DNA of 64,000 bases. Origin: a virus. Shown piece after piece: positions 1 to 7,734 of the stretch. The position numbers and the translations under genes were made by a program. The stretch lies in IMG/VR virus record IMGVR_UViG_3300044511_000090, positions 1-64,000 of that record, one strand, 5' to 3'. Position 1 is the first letter of the stretch. The number at the start of each line of letters is the position of its first letter. The notes under the pieces were generated by a model. The model searched no databases, had not been told where the DNA came from, and saw only the letters and a program-made list of their open reading frames with translations.

Positions 1-2
1 TA

Positions 3-74
3 CTGGCGATTCGTATGACAACAAACAAATTCATGGCCTTCAGGACTCGCGGAGAAAACCCGTTCAGATATTGA
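3..74 (+). CDS. Possible 3' end of an upstream gene (partial)
   Basis: Frame 3 is open from the window edge to a TGA at 72-74, giving a tail ending RTRGENPFRY. The first 105 bases hold nothing else I recognise. It may be the end of a gene lying outside the window, but a run this short can be open by chance. Confidence 0.25.
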   Translation: MAIRMTTNKFMAFRTRGENPFRY

Positions 75-105
75 CCAATTGCAGCCGCAACGATAGCCTG
101 CAACC

Positions 106-3100
106 ATGTTAAGCTCCTCAGACATTGCAGAACTTGAAGCCTATCTGCCGCACGCTACCGACGAAGAGAAGCGGCAAATCAATCAGCACCTTCTCTCGAT
201 CCGCAAAGTCGAAAAGAACTTCCCTTGGGCCGCTTACAGATACGACCCCATCGGCTACGCATACAACGTCCTCGGCCTCTCGATGCTCACCGAAGATCAA
301 AAGACGGCATTGAGAGCCGCCGTAACTCCGCCGTACATGGTCAAGATCGATTCAGGAAACTCGTGCGGCAAAACGCTGATTTGCGCCGTGCTCGTGAACT
401 GGCAATATGACTCCTACAATCCAGGATGCGTTTACACAACGGCCCCGTCGTCGTCGCACGTCAAGCGCGTGCTCTGGGCTCAAATACGAGACCTCAGAGC
501 CAATGCAAAGATCAATCTGCCGCAAGACTTCATTGGCCCGGCAGCGCCGGAAATGCGAAGCGACCCCAACCATTTCGCCATTGGCCTGACCGCAGATAAA
601 GGAGAAGCGATAGCTAACAGCGAAATCATCTACACACCTTCTGGTAAGAAAAAATTCGGAGACATTGCCATAGGAGACATGGTTTTCGCCTGCGATGGCT
701 CTCAAACAAAAGTGACGCATGTTTTTAAGCACTATGGAAGAAAAATTTACAAAGTAACCCTAGTAGATGGTAGGTGTGTTCGTACTGACGGGGACCACCT
801 GTGGAGCGTTATCAACCACAACTACGGCAAATACAAAACTTTCAGGCTGATGTCAACCAAAGAGATGCTGGAAACTGGCGTAACATATGGGGCAACAAAT
901 AGGCCGAAGTATTATTTGCCAACATGCGGGGCGCTGTCGTACAAGCACAAAGAAACAACAATTCCAGCATACACTATGGGGGTATGGCTTGGAGATGGGA
1001 GCTCCAGCGACAGTTCAATAACTTCTGGAGACGCTCAAATGATAGAGCTTCTCAAAAATGACAATCCGAATTGTGGCATGACGGTCAGGACTCCTAAAAA
1101 CAGGAACGCCAGCTTGATACGAATTCTTGGAATGCGTTCAAAGCTGAAATCCATTGGTATGCTTACTTCAAAATGCCGAACTAAAAGAGTCCCAACAGAA
1201 TACATGGACAACTCCACAGATGTCAGGCTAGGAGTGATCCAGGGGCTGATGGACACAGATGGGTACATAAGCCCAAATGGGACAACAAGTTTTACGTCAA
1301 CAAGCCCAGGCTTGATTGAAGACATGATGTGGCTTGTCAGATCACTTGGCGGCAGAGCATCATTAAACAACCTAGTTGACATTAAAAACGAACGATCACA
1401 CCCTTGCTACACAATGAACTTTATTCTTCCTGGATTCAGTTGCTTTAGGCTAGACAGGAAAAAACGCAGGGAAGTAAACAGAGACCGCCGAAGGGCCGCT
1501 ATTAAATCGATAGAAGAATGCGGGGTTGAAGATACTACGTGCATAAGAATCGAGCACGAAAGCAGTCTTTTTGTTATCGGAGATGGGATCGTCACCCACA
1601 ACTCCCTCAAGGGCTCTCACTTGGCGCACATGGGGTTCATTTTTGACGAAGACGAAGGATTGGGGCAGATGTATTGGGACTCGGTGCGAACCATGTTCAA
1701 GCCGACTCCAGGAATGTTCTGGCTCACGGTAGGCAACCCGTCAACAGTAAGCAGCCCTGCCTATCTCGAATCCATTCGCACGACGGACGACGGCAAGCCG
1801 ATGTGGCGCAACCTTCGCATGAGCGTGCTCGATCACCCAAACATCATTGCCGCCAGCAAGGGGCTTCCGCCTCCAATCCCCAAAGCTGTGACGGCAGAAC
1901 AGGTCGATGTCTGGGTCAAACGCCTATGCACTCCGCTTGAAGACGACGAAGAACATCGTGTCACAGACTTCCAGTGGAGAGGCAAATGGCATCGGCCAAG
2001 CGGCGAAGGCGAAACAGTCATCCTTGGTCGTCGCCCATCAACAGGAGCTTCCGGCGTCTGGTCGGACGCCCTCTGGGATGCCTGCTGCCGCCTCGAATTG
2101 CCCTTCCCAATCGACGAAATGCCCGAACTTGGCTGTGACGTGGCCAGAGTGCTTGGCGGCGATAATTGCGACATACATGCCCAATGGGGCGGCAACTCCA
2201 TCGCCCATGACTCAGCAAATGGCCGATCCATACCTGCTACAATCGCTCGGCTCAAGGAAATGGCCGAAGAGGTCTGCGAGTTTGCAAATGCCAAACGCAT
2301 CGAAATCATCAAGAACAGCAACTTAGAGCCTGAAGAAATCGCACGCGCCATGATGCACAAGCCGTGGATTCCCAAACAAATCCCCATCAAGATCGACGAT
2401 TGCGGCATCGGCAACGTCATCAGCGACTTCAAGGACGGCTGGAACTTCATCCCGGTCAATCCAGGCTGGGCCGCAAAGATGGACCTTCGCTATCCGAACG
2501 TCAGAAGCGAACTATGGTTCGAGACTATGGAAAAGGCCGTCCTCGGCGGCTTGAGTCTGCTCTACTTGCCGGAAGACGAACGGCAGATGCTCCGCATCCA
2601 GGCTTTCGCGCCAACATGGAAGCAGAACGAACGCCGAATGCGAGTTGTCGAGTCCAAAGAAGACACGAAGAAAAGACTTGGCCGATCACCGGACTGTTTT
2701 GTTGCTGGGACAAAAATCAAAACAATCAACGGAAACAAGCCAATCGAAGAAATTATGCTTGGCGAACTCGTATACACACGAAACGGATGGCATCCGGTTA
2801 TTGGGCATGGGCAAACTGAAGAAACCTCTGAAACCGTAATTGCGTCATTTTCAAACGGAGAAACGCTTGAAGCATCTCCAAACCACCCTGTTTTTGTTGA
2901 CAATAAAGGGTGGGTTCGTATCGACGCATTGGCACTGTCTGATAACATAGTCGAATGCCACAACCACAAGTTACTGTCGTGTTCAACGGGATCACTTTCA
3001 TCAGGTTCCCTGAAAGCAAAAGCGAATCTTCTCGAAAGTATTTTTACCCGTTTGCTAACAACCGAAGACTCAGTGGAATTGGCGCTCTTCATCAGGCTGT

Positions 3101-3876
3101 TTGGCGGCATCACCACGGCGAAATACCACCAAAACACGATATTCACCACGTTGATGGAAACCCTCTCAACAACGATATTTCCAACCTTGAGTGCCTCACA
3201 AAGAAAGATCATGCTGAAAGACACAGAGGCACATGCTCAGAAAGGAAGAAAGCGAACCTCGACAGGATACGCCATCTTACCAAAGAATGGCACTCAAGCG
3301 ATGAGGGAAGAAAATGGCATTCTGAGCACGCTAGGAAATCTTATGAGTCCAGAGTTCCTGTCGTCAAAACATGCGACCAGTGCAGCAAAGAATACAAAAA
3401 CTTTTCTCGCAGGGAAACAGACAGGTTTTGCTCATCTAAATGCGCTCAAAAATGGTATTACAGACATAAAACAATGTTTGTTGAATCTTCTTGCCCTGAG
3501 TGCGGAATCAAAACTAAAAAGCAGCCTGGGCGCGGCAAGAAGTGCTGCTCTCAATCATGTGGTGCGCGTAGAAGGTGGAGGCTCAAAAAAGAAGGTGTTC
3601 AATCTGACAGTTGATTCTGAGCATGAGTATTTTGCAAACGGAATACTCGTACACAATTGCATGGACGCCTTCAACTTGGCCCATTTTCACGCCAATTTCG
3701 GCTCTCCAAAGCTCATATCTATCGAGACCGGCGTATCTCGCGCAAGCAAAACGATGGGCGCTCGCATCGGCATCGGTGGCATCGGCCAGCGCGGGTCACA
3801 ACCAGCTGCTGACCGAGGCGAAGAACCGCCGCGAAGGGAAGAAAAGCGATCACTTTGGGGAAAGAACAGGCGGTGA
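106..3876 (+). CDS. terL: Terminase large subunit (TerL) precursor with two inteins
   Basis: ATP-driven DNA-packaging motor and headful or cos nuclease. The 1256-residue product is about 603 residues after removal of two inteins, a normal TerL size. Walker A is DSGNSCGKT near residues 82-90. Walker B is GFIFDEDEG near residue 510. The RNase H-like nuclease acidic sites are ELGCDVA, KIDDCG and GRSPD followed by CMDAF. Intein 1 sits between GLTADKGE and SLKGSH, just before Walker B. Intein 2 sits at the last nuclease motif, between GRSPD and CMDAF. Both are conserved active-site positions, as expected for intein insertion sites. ATG 106 is the first start after an in-frame TAG; no good ribosome-binding site is visible. 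It is the only plus-strand gene at this end and faces the minus-strand cluster that carries the small subunit. Confidence 0.93.
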   Translation: MLSSSDIAELEAYLPHATDEEKRQINQHLLSIRKVEKNFPWAAYRYDPIGYAYNVLGLSMLTEDQKTALRAAVTPPYMVKIDSGNSCGKTLICAVLVNWQYDSYNPGCVYTTAPSSSHVKRVLWAQIRDLRANAKINLPQDFIGPAAPEMRSDPNHFAIGLTADKGEAIANSEIIYTPSGKKKFGDIAIGDMVFACDGSQTKVTHVFKHYGRKIYKVTLVDGRCVRTDGDHLWSVINHNYGKYKTFRLMSTKEMLETGVTYGATNRPKYYLPTCGALSYKHKETTIPAYTMGVWLGDGSSSDSSITSGDAQMIELLKNDNPNCGMTVRTPKNRNASLIRILGMRSKLKSIGMLTSKCRTKRVPTEYMDNSTDVRLGVIQGLMDTDGYISPNGTTSFTSTSPGLIEDMMWLVRSLGGRASLNNLVDIKNERSHPCYTMNFILPGFSCFRLDRKKRREVNRDRRRAAIKSIEECGVEDTTCIRIEHESSLFVIGDGIVTHNSLKGSHLAHMGFIFDEDEGLGQMYWDSVRTMFKPTPGMFWLTVGNPSTVSSPAYLESIRTTDDGKPMWRNLRMSVLDHPNIIAASKGLPPPIPKAVTAEQVDVWVKRLCTPLEDDEEHRVTDFQWRGKWHRPSGEGETVILGRRPSTGASGVWSDALWDACCRLELPFPIDEMPELGCDVARVLGGDNCDIHAQWGGNSIAHDSANGRSIPATIARLKEMAEEVCEFANAKRIEIIKNSNLEPEEIARAMMHKPWIPKQIPIKIDDCGIGNVISDFKDGWNFIPVNPGWAAKMDLRYPNVRSELWFETMEKAVLGGLSLLYLPEDERQMLRIQAFAPTWKQNERRMRVVESKEDTKKRLGRSPDCFVAGTKIKTINGNKPIEEIMLGELVYTRNGWHPVIGHGQTEETSETVIASFSNGETLEASPNHPVFVDNKGWVRIDALALSDNIVECHNHKLLSCSTGSLSSGSLKAKANLLESIFTRLLTTEDSVELALFIRLFGGITTAKYHQNTIFTTLMETLSTTIFPTLSASQRKIMLKDTEAHAQKGRKRTSTGYAILPKNGTQAMREENGILSTLGNLMSPEFLSSKHATSAAKNTKTFLAGKQTGFAHLNALKNGITDIKQCLLNLLALSAESKLKSSLGAARSAALNHVVRVEGGGSKKKVFNLTVDSEHEYFANGILVHNCMDAFNLAHFHANFGSPKLISIETGVSRASKTMGARIGIGGIGQRGSQPAADRGEEPPRREEKRSLWGKNRR
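607..1602 (+). other. Intein 1 in TerL, with LAGLIDADG endonuclease domain
   Basis: 332-residue intein. The N-terminal splice block starts with Ala (AIANSEIIYTPSG) rather than Cys or Ser, so this belongs to the Ala1 class, which splices by direct attack from the +1 residue. Block B is RTDGDHLW. The C-terminal block ends VIGDGIVTHN with Ser as +1. Two LAGLIDADG helices are visible: YTMGVWLGDGSS at about precursor residues 289-300 and LGVIQGLMDTDGY at about 375-387. The homing domain therefore looks intact. Removing the intein rejoins GLTADKGE to SLKGSH, which matches TerL sequences. Confidence 0.9.
2695..3657 (+). other. Intein 2 in TerL; middle segment overlaps an out-of-frame HNH gene
   Basis: 321-residue intein starting CFVAGTKIKTINGNKPIEEI and ending EYFANGILVHN with Cys as +1. 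Block B is SPNHPVFV. The splice blocks are standard, about 85 residues at the N side and 35 at the C side. The roughly 200 residues between them, rich in L, S, T and K, show no LAGLIDADG or HNH motif in this frame. Instead the same DNA encodes an HNH endonuclease in another frame (2955-3614). The intein frame stays open through that whole stretch, as splicing requires. Confidence 0.9.
2955..3614 (+). CDS. HNH homing endonuclease nested out of frame in TerL intein 2
   Basis: 219 residues, read two bases out of phase with the terminase. The HNH core is clear: LHQAVWRHHHGEIPPKHDIH followed by HVDGNPLNNDISNLE and LTKKDHAERH. This matches phage HNH_3-type homing endonucleases, including the preceding strand VTVVFNGITFIRFP. 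The C-terminal half carries paired-cysteine zinc knuckles (CDQCSKEY, FCSSKCAQKW, CPECG, CCSQSCG) like those of the HNH protein at 9406-9921. The start is the first ATG of the frame; no strong Shine-Dalgarno is visible. The stop falls just inside the C-terminal splice block. It could be translated independently from the terL mRNA. I have no evidence for how it is expressed. Confidence 0.85.
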   Translation: MPQPQVTVVFNGITFIRFPESKSESSRKYFYPFANNRRLSGIGALHQAVWRHHHGEIPPKHDIHHVDGNPLNNDISNLECLTKKDHAERHRGTCSERKKANLDRIRHLTKEWHSSDEGRKWHSEHARKSYESRVPVVKTCDQCSKEYKNFSRRETDRFCSSKCAQKWYYRHKTMFVESSCPECGIKTKKQPGRGKKCCSQSCGARRRWRLKKEGVQSDS

Positions 3877-4032
3877 TACTCGCTTGTTCTTTGCAATTCG
3901 GCCACATCCAGAACAGAAAAAACACTTCGGGCAAACCTTGTCAAAGTTTGTGAATGAATATGGCTTTTTGTAAGTGCCATGCCCGCAATTCTTACAAACA
4001 ATCGGGCACGTAGGAGCAGCACCGTTCGGCAT
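3850..4032 (-). CDS. Small multi-cysteine zinc-ribbon protein
   Basis: 60 residues with cysteine pairs (CPIVCKNCG, VCPKCFFCSGCG) that suggest one or two zinc sites. It is last in the minus-strand cluster and overlaps the 3' end of terL. The frame upstream of this ATG stays open back to the TAG stop of the preceding gene and there contains DYCPRSGCG, another cysteine pair. No start codon lies in that upstream stretch. Either the protein starts at this ATG or it is a read-through extension of the previous product. Function unknown. Confidence 0.5.
   Translation of the reverse strand: MPNGAAPTCPIVCKNCGHGTYKKPYSFTNFDKVCPKCFFCSGCGRIAKNKRVSPPVLSPK
3861..3892. terminator. Bidirectional hairpin between convergent genes
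   Basis: An 11-of-12 base-pair stem (arms AAAGAACAGGCG and CGCTTGTTCTTT, 8-base loop) spans the terL stop codon. The outer A and T bases give a short U tract in either direction. It sits exactly where the plus-strand terL and the minus-strand cluster meet. Confidence 0.55.
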
Positions 4033-4071
4033 TCCACATCCGCTCCGTGGACAATAATCAGCACGCCGCGC

Positions 4072-4752
4072 CTATTTTTGACTTCTTGCAGCGACCTTGT
4101 CAGCCAGCATCCCGGCCAGCCGTTCTTTGATCTTTTGATAACGCTCTTTCATGGCATCATCGAAAGCCGCTAATTCATGCTTGGAGTTGAACAACGAGTG
4201 GCTAAATGAAACCTCGACCACTCCAAGACGACCATTGGAATCCCTGTAGCAAATATCTTTGTCAGTAATCGCAACCAGAATTAGTTTTTCTAACGAAAAT
4301 CCAAACGATCCTGGACTGCCAAATGCCCTAAAAAACTCTTGGCCGATTCCAGGAATGACAAACTGATTTTTAACCGGCTTCGGTAGCTCCTTCTCCAATC
4401 TCCAATAGTCAGAAGAAGAAAGCGACACTTCCGAAGTGTACTCGTCAAGAATGATCGTTGACAACTTGCCGTCAGATAACACTGCTTTGTACGACACGAA
4501 CTCGTCATCCTCCCCATCGCGCGTGAATGAATAGCCATTCGCGTACATAACGGTGTTGCTGTCGTAGAAATCGATTTCGCTGGGGTGATTCTCGATCTTC
4601 CCATCAGGCCCAAACAAGCCTTCCTGCCTGATTTCGTAACTGCTGCAATCGCAGTCCAGGTCTTTCGTCTGGTACTCGTGGTCGTCAGACTTCACGAAGT
4701 TGGCCTTCTTCGGCAATTTGACATTGCACTTGATGTGGTCAAACATTCCCAT
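4072..4752 (-). CDS. Conserved phage protein of the MGMFDxIKC type
   Basis: 226 residues starting MGMFDHIKCNVKLPKKANF, followed by YQTKDLDCDCSSYEIRQEG. This is a widespread phage and plasmid family of unknown function (MFDxIxC...QTKDLDC...Y.I...G). ATG 4752 was chosen because GGAGG lies 7-8 bases upstream and the family starts here; the longer frame adds 21 unrelated residues. The C-terminal part is charged and helical. The stop TAG lies in a degraded copy of the AATAGGCGC hairpin motif seen elsewhere in this genome. Confidence 0.8.
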   Translation of the reverse strand: MGMFDHIKCNVKLPKKANFVKSDDHEYQTKDLDCDCSSYEIRQEGLFGPDGKIENHPSEIDFYDSNTVMYANGYSFTRDGEDDEFVSYKAVLSDGKLSTIILDEYTSEVSLSSSDYWRLEKELPKPVKNQFVIPGIGQEFFRAFGSPGSFGFSLEKLILVAITDKDICYRDSNGRLGVVEVSFSHSLFNSKHELAAFDDAMKERYQKIKERLAGMLADKVAARSQK

Positions 4753-4771
4753 TCTTTCGGCCTCCAATCTG

Positions 4772-5068
4772 CTAAACAGCAGAATCAATAGATAAGGCTT
4801 CCAGTTTCGATTCAACTTCTTTCAGTTCGGCGCGAAGCTGCAACAATGTTTCATCTCGTATCTTGCTGTGAAAATCGTCCGACATGCAAATCGGAACGCG
4901 CTGAGCGCTGGCGTTCCCAGGCTTAGATGCGCCTCGATCAAATGCCAGGAACAATTGTTCGCAGTTTTTAAGCCACGAGATTCGCTCCCTCAAGATCGCC
5001 AAATCACCAAGTAACTGTTTGCCAACATTGGCAATCTTTTCAATCCTATGAATTTCTTCTGGCGTCAC
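4772..5068 (-). CDS. Small coiled-coil protein, function unknown
   Basis: 98 residues, GTG start with GGAGG five bases upstream. The N-terminus (EEIHRIEKIANVGKQLLGDL) and C-terminus (LLQLRAELKEVESKLEAL) are predicted helical with heptad-like leucines. It is the first gene after the promoter at 5113-5140 and is co-oriented with the two genes downstream. No family recognised. Confidence 0.65.
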   Translation of the reverse strand: MTPEEIHRIEKIANVGKQLLGDLAILRERISWLKNCEQLFLAFDRGASKPGNASAQRVPICMSDDFHSKIRDETLLQLRAELKEVESKLEALSIDSAV

Positions 5069-5112
5069 ATATGCCTCCGGTAAATGGTCAAAAACAACAC
5101 ATGATTACCGTA

Positions 5113-5140
5113 ATTGTAGTGCATATGCCAGACACGTCAA
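5113..5140 (-). promoter_or_regulatory. Sigma70-type promoter for the 5068-3850 minus-strand genes
   Basis: On the minus strand TTGACG and TACAAT are separated by 16 bases, about 45 bases upstream of the GTG at 5068. Both hexamers are one base off consensus. Confidence 0.6.
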
Positions 5141-5186
5141 CCGCACAGACTCTTGCGGCGACAGATTCTTCCAGGCTGAAATGGTT

Positions 5187-5226
5187 GATAGAAAAGGCTG
5201 GCCACAAGTGACGCCGGTGGCCAGCC
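5187..5226 (-). terminator. Rho-independent terminator, minus strand
   Basis: A perfect 10-base-pair stem (GGCTGGCCAC and GTGGCCAGCC) with an 11-base loop, followed on the minus strand by TTTTC. No convincing minus-strand gene precedes it, so it may end an untranslated RNA from 5227-5714. Confidence 0.6.
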
Positions 5227-5714
5227 CAAAGGTGAACAAACCCCGACAGCCGATTCACCGATCAGGGTTCGATATTCAAGATAGCAAGACACAAGAACAT
5301 TGGCAATACGAAAACAAGACACATTGATGCCGGTATGGGTTGGGTTCGCGCACCGACCCCGTTGAAAAGGCCGGTCGTCGTGTGCCGTATAAGGGCGGGA
5401 CGCTTCCGTTGGAGATGATTGATTTTCGTGGTACTCCTAATTCCCCCGTCACCACGTCTGAAGGCTTTCGCGGACCAAGGCCGTGTTTCGGATACCTTAC
5501 CTTGCATCAGATTTACGCCAGTGGATGAAACCATGCCGCTGGCAAAAGACGCACTTCCTAACTGCGGCGTCTGAGTCGCATTCCCTTGTGTACCCGCAGG
5601 TCGGCAAAGGGGGCCGGTCTCTCAACATGGAGTTTTTGAAAGTTTTTCTGTTGCTGTGTCAGGCAAGATATGCTAGGCTAACCTAGTTCTCTGCTGCTGC
5701 TACAGCGAGACACC
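5227..5714. other. Non-coding region, candidate structured RNA
   Basis: About 490 bases bounded by two strong hairpins (5196-5226 and 5715-5744). The short open frames on either strand lack ribosome-binding sites and protein-like composition. The stretch is GC-rich with many local inverted repeats, for example CTAGG and CCTAG around 5680. It ends in a minus-strand terminator. It could be a minus-strand non-coding RNA or a long regulatory leader. No known RNA family is recognised. Confidence 0.35.
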
Positions 5715-5744
5715 GGCCATCAGTAGTTTGTGCTGCTGATGGCC
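5715..5744. other. Strong hairpin downstream of the sigma gene
   Basis: GGCCATCAGTAG and CTGCTGATGGCC pair over 11 of 12 positions around a TTTGTG loop. A weak T-rich tract (ACTTTCTTT) follows on the plus strand only. It could be a plus-strand terminator, or an mRNA 3'-end structure for the minus-strand sigma gene. Confidence 0.5.
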
Positions 5745-5792
5745 ACTTTCTTTGGCGTCGTTTCATACTCTACCACATCGCCAATCGGCGTG

Positions 5793-6536
5793 TCAACTGG
5801 CAATCGTTCCGGTTTCTGGAAACAGCCTGGAATCCCACATGCGCTTGTTCTTTTCCACTGTATTCCAGAGGAAATTGACAATTTGCTTGGCCTCTCCAGC
5901 CCTCTCAATCGCTTTGGCCTCGACTTGCCGAACCCGCTCTTTGCTAACTCCCCAATCGTCAGCTATCTGCTGAAGGGTCTCGCCTTTCTCGAATCGTCGC
6001 ACGAGGACTTCGACATGCTTCGGCTTGAGCAAGAGAGACAGGATGCACTTGGTCTCAGGCATCATGGTCTCGCGTGGTTCTTCGTACTCTGGCCGATCCA
6101 AAACGTCGAACTGCAAATTCTCTCGACAGTCTTTTGTTTCTGAAAACTTATCCGACAACGAGATAACGCCATACTTTCTTGAGAACGAATTGAACACTTG
6201 GCCAATTCTTGATGTCAAAACAAGTGCCGCTCTTTGGACCCGATGCCTGATCCTGAACGTGGCATGTGTTGACCTTTTGGTGTTGTAAGATGGGTCAAAC
6301 GACAGGCACGACTCGCAAAGGCCAATGACGGCGGCTTGCGCCAAGTCTTCTGCAAATTGGCCTACTAATTTGTAAGGCTTGATGTTGTTTGTTACCATCG
6401 CCAAGAAGCGAGCATACCTGTTAGCGATTTTGAACGCTAGGCCGAGATTCTCGACCACCCATTCCCGTTCTTCTGGCGTGAGTTGCCTTGACTTCGGCTG
6501 TTCGGCAGAGATTATGCCCTGAGTCGATTGCTGCAT
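5793..6536 (-). CDS. Sigma-70 family RNA polymerase sigma factor
   Basis: 247 residues. Region 2 is seen in AFKIANRYARFLAMV and in EDLAQAAVIGLCESCLSFDP followed by HATFRIRHRVQRAAL. Region 4 is a helix-turn-helix, LQQIADDWGVSKERVRQVEA. It should bind host core RNA polymerase and redirect it to phage promoters. There is no region 1.1. ATG 6536 was chosen because ACGGAGC lies seven bases upstream; the longer frame adds 20 residues without family support. A second, more diverged sigma-like protein lies at 14782-15534. Which promoters it reads is not shown by the sequence. The CCCTATAAAT promoters at 59.4 and 63.8 kb are candidates. Confidence 0.85.
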   Translation of the reverse strand: MQQSTQGIISAEQPKSRQLTPEEREWVVENLGLAFKIANRYARFLAMVTNNIKPYKLVGQFAEDLAQAAVIGLCESCLSFDPSYNTKRSTHATFRIRHRVQRAALVLTSRIGQVFNSFSRKYGVISLSDKFSETKDCRENLQFDVLDRPEYEEPRETMMPETKCILSLLLKPKHVEVLVRRFEKGETLQQIADDWGVSKERVRQVEAKAIERAGEAKQIVNFLWNTVEKNKRMWDSRLFPETGTIAS

Positions 6537-6610
6537 TGTCGTGCTCCGTAATCGGCCAGGGCGGACTGTGTGAGAGCAGTGCCGCCCATTTTTCATTCAC
6601 CATTGCTTGT

Positions 6611-6639
6611 TGTATCAGATGAAGCCGGGTCTGTCTCAA
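6611..6639 (-). promoter_or_regulatory. Possible promoter for the sigma gene
   Basis: On the minus strand TTGAGA is followed after 16 bases by TGATAC (or after 19 by TACAAC), 75-100 bases upstream of the sigma start. The match is weak at -10. Confidence 0.3.
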
Positions 6640-6689
6640 GCAGGCACTTCTGGCAAATCATCTGATTCCACATTTAGAGAGTGTACGTG

Positions 6690-7010
6690 TTATGGCCTCA
6701 TGTGATCCGTGACGAGATAATCAAGTTCACCGTAAACGAATTCAACGTCATACCATCCTGGCTGGAAACCGTCTTTTTTATCGCCGTTTTTTTGGATCAG
6801 TGCGATGGACTTGATTTCAGTTGCGTACATCCACGGATAGATTTGATGCTTCAGAGGCATGATTCTTGGCCCATCGTAGCCGATTGTAGGCAAACGATGC
6901 GATTTCTTACCACCAAGCATTCCATCCGAAGGAACATCGCCAAGAATCAGCCTGATGGCAGAACATATGCCTCTTGGTGTTCTACACAGGAAAGGGATTG
7001 TTTGTGTCAT
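6690..7010 (-). CDS. Hypothetical protein
   Basis: 106 residues; the C-terminal half (PGWYDVEFVYGELDYLVTDH) looks like an ordered beta segment. ATG 7010 lies seven bases after the TAA of the displaced 3' end at 7018-7077, so it was originally coupled to the gene now at 7735-8196. No family recognised. Confidence 0.55.
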   Translation of the reverse strand: MTQTIPFLCRTPRGICSAIRLILGDVPSDGMLGGKKSHRLPTIGYDGPRIMPLKHQIYPWMYATEIKSIALIQKNGDKKDGFQPGWYDVEFVYGELDYLVTDHMRP

Positions 7011-7017
7011 TGATCAC

Positions 7018-7077
7018 TTAATCGAACAAGAACAGCTTCACGTTGGCGGTCGAGCCAGAGTAGTTGCCGATGGCGAT
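7018..7077 (-). pseudogene. Orphaned 3' end of the 7735-8196 gene
   Basis: Nineteen codons plus TAA encode IAIGNYSGSTANVKLFLFD, exactly the last 19 residues of the intact gene at 7735-8196. The piece has no start of its own and lies on the far side of the endonuclease gene. Fifteen of the 19 codons differ from the intact copy and every difference is silent. This is the original gene end, cut off when the endonuclease inserted. Confidence 0.85.
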
Positions 7078-7727
7078 GACAGAGACTTTTCGACTGACCA
7101 CCCTCTTTTTATTCTCTTTGAAATCGTCAGCCTAGATATTCCGGTAATTTCAGCCCATTCCGATAAGCACATCGTTCTGCCAAAGCACGATATAATCCTA
7201 TTGGACCTCTTATTCCTTTGCTGCTCAATTTGAGTAGCCCATCTTACATTTCCAGGCTTGTAGTCTCCGTCATTATCAGGGAACCTGTCAAGCGAATGGG
7301 AGGGAGACGGCCTGTATCCAACATCCAGCAAGAAATTGCTGAAAGAGTTTGCCCACCTTTCGCAAACTCTTATGCCCCTGCCACCATAGTCTTTGAAGTC
7401 ATGCGACGTTTTTCTTGTGCATCTCTTTTTGATTGCGGCCCACGCCGCGTATTCTGGAGATTGCTTTCTTGTCTTAGATTTACTGCATCCGTGGACAAAT
7501 CTTCGACTCTTGGTGGAATCTCTAGTAGCACATCCGCAGCTTGAATTCCCTGCTAAAAGAGTTGAAGAACTTACAATATCGACATTACCACAATCGCACC
7601 GGCACTTCCAAGAGCACAATGTTTTAGACCCGAACTTTCTTTTGCCTTCGTATGAAATAACAACCCGTCTGCCAATTCGATCACCTGTAAGGTTTTTGAA
7701 CTTTTTACTTTTTGGGAAATCAAACAT
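7038..7727 (-). CDS. Homing endonuclease of the phage YGGRGI / NVRWAT family
   Basis: 229 residues. The motifs follow a well-known phage endonuclease family, often annotated HNH or VSR-like: CSWKCRCDCGN, SPEYAAWAAIKKRC, DYGGRGIRVCERW, HSLDRFPDNDGDY, PGNVRWATQIEQQRNKR and a terminal helix-turn-helix (LSEWAEITGISRLTISKRI). It should cut a target in homologous phages lacking the insertion. ATG 7727 was chosen for the upstream GAGG. The gene is more AT-rich than its neighbours. It sits between an intact gene with a recoded 3' end (7735-7794) and the orphaned original end (7018-7077); its last codons overlap the latter in another frame. Confidence 0.85.
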   Translation of the reverse strand: MFDFPKSKKFKNLTGDRIGRRVVISYEGKRKFGSKTLCSWKCRCDCGNVDIVSSSTLLAGNSSCGCATRDSTKSRRFVHGCSKSKTRKQSPEYAAWAAIKKRCTRKTSHDFKDYGGRGIRVCERWANSFSNFLLDVGYRPSPSHSLDRFPDNDGDYKPGNVRWATQIEQQRNKRSNRIISCFGRTMCLSEWAEITGISRLTISKRIKRGWSVEKSLSSPSATTLARPPT

Positions 7728-7734
7728 GGTAGCC

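Noticed and set aside
2562-3224. 220-residue minus-strand frame across intein 2
   Set aside because: Low-complexity shadow frame; the plus strand already carries two supported frames here.
5255-5290. GGGTTCGATATTC seen as a tRNA T arm
   Set aside because: No pairing partner for the T stem and no cloverleaf around it.
5262-5534. Minus-strand frame of 90 codons in the non-coding gap, and two overlapping plus-strand frames
   Set aside because: No Shine-Dalgarno, Arg/Thr/Pro-rich shadow-like composition and no recognisable motif.
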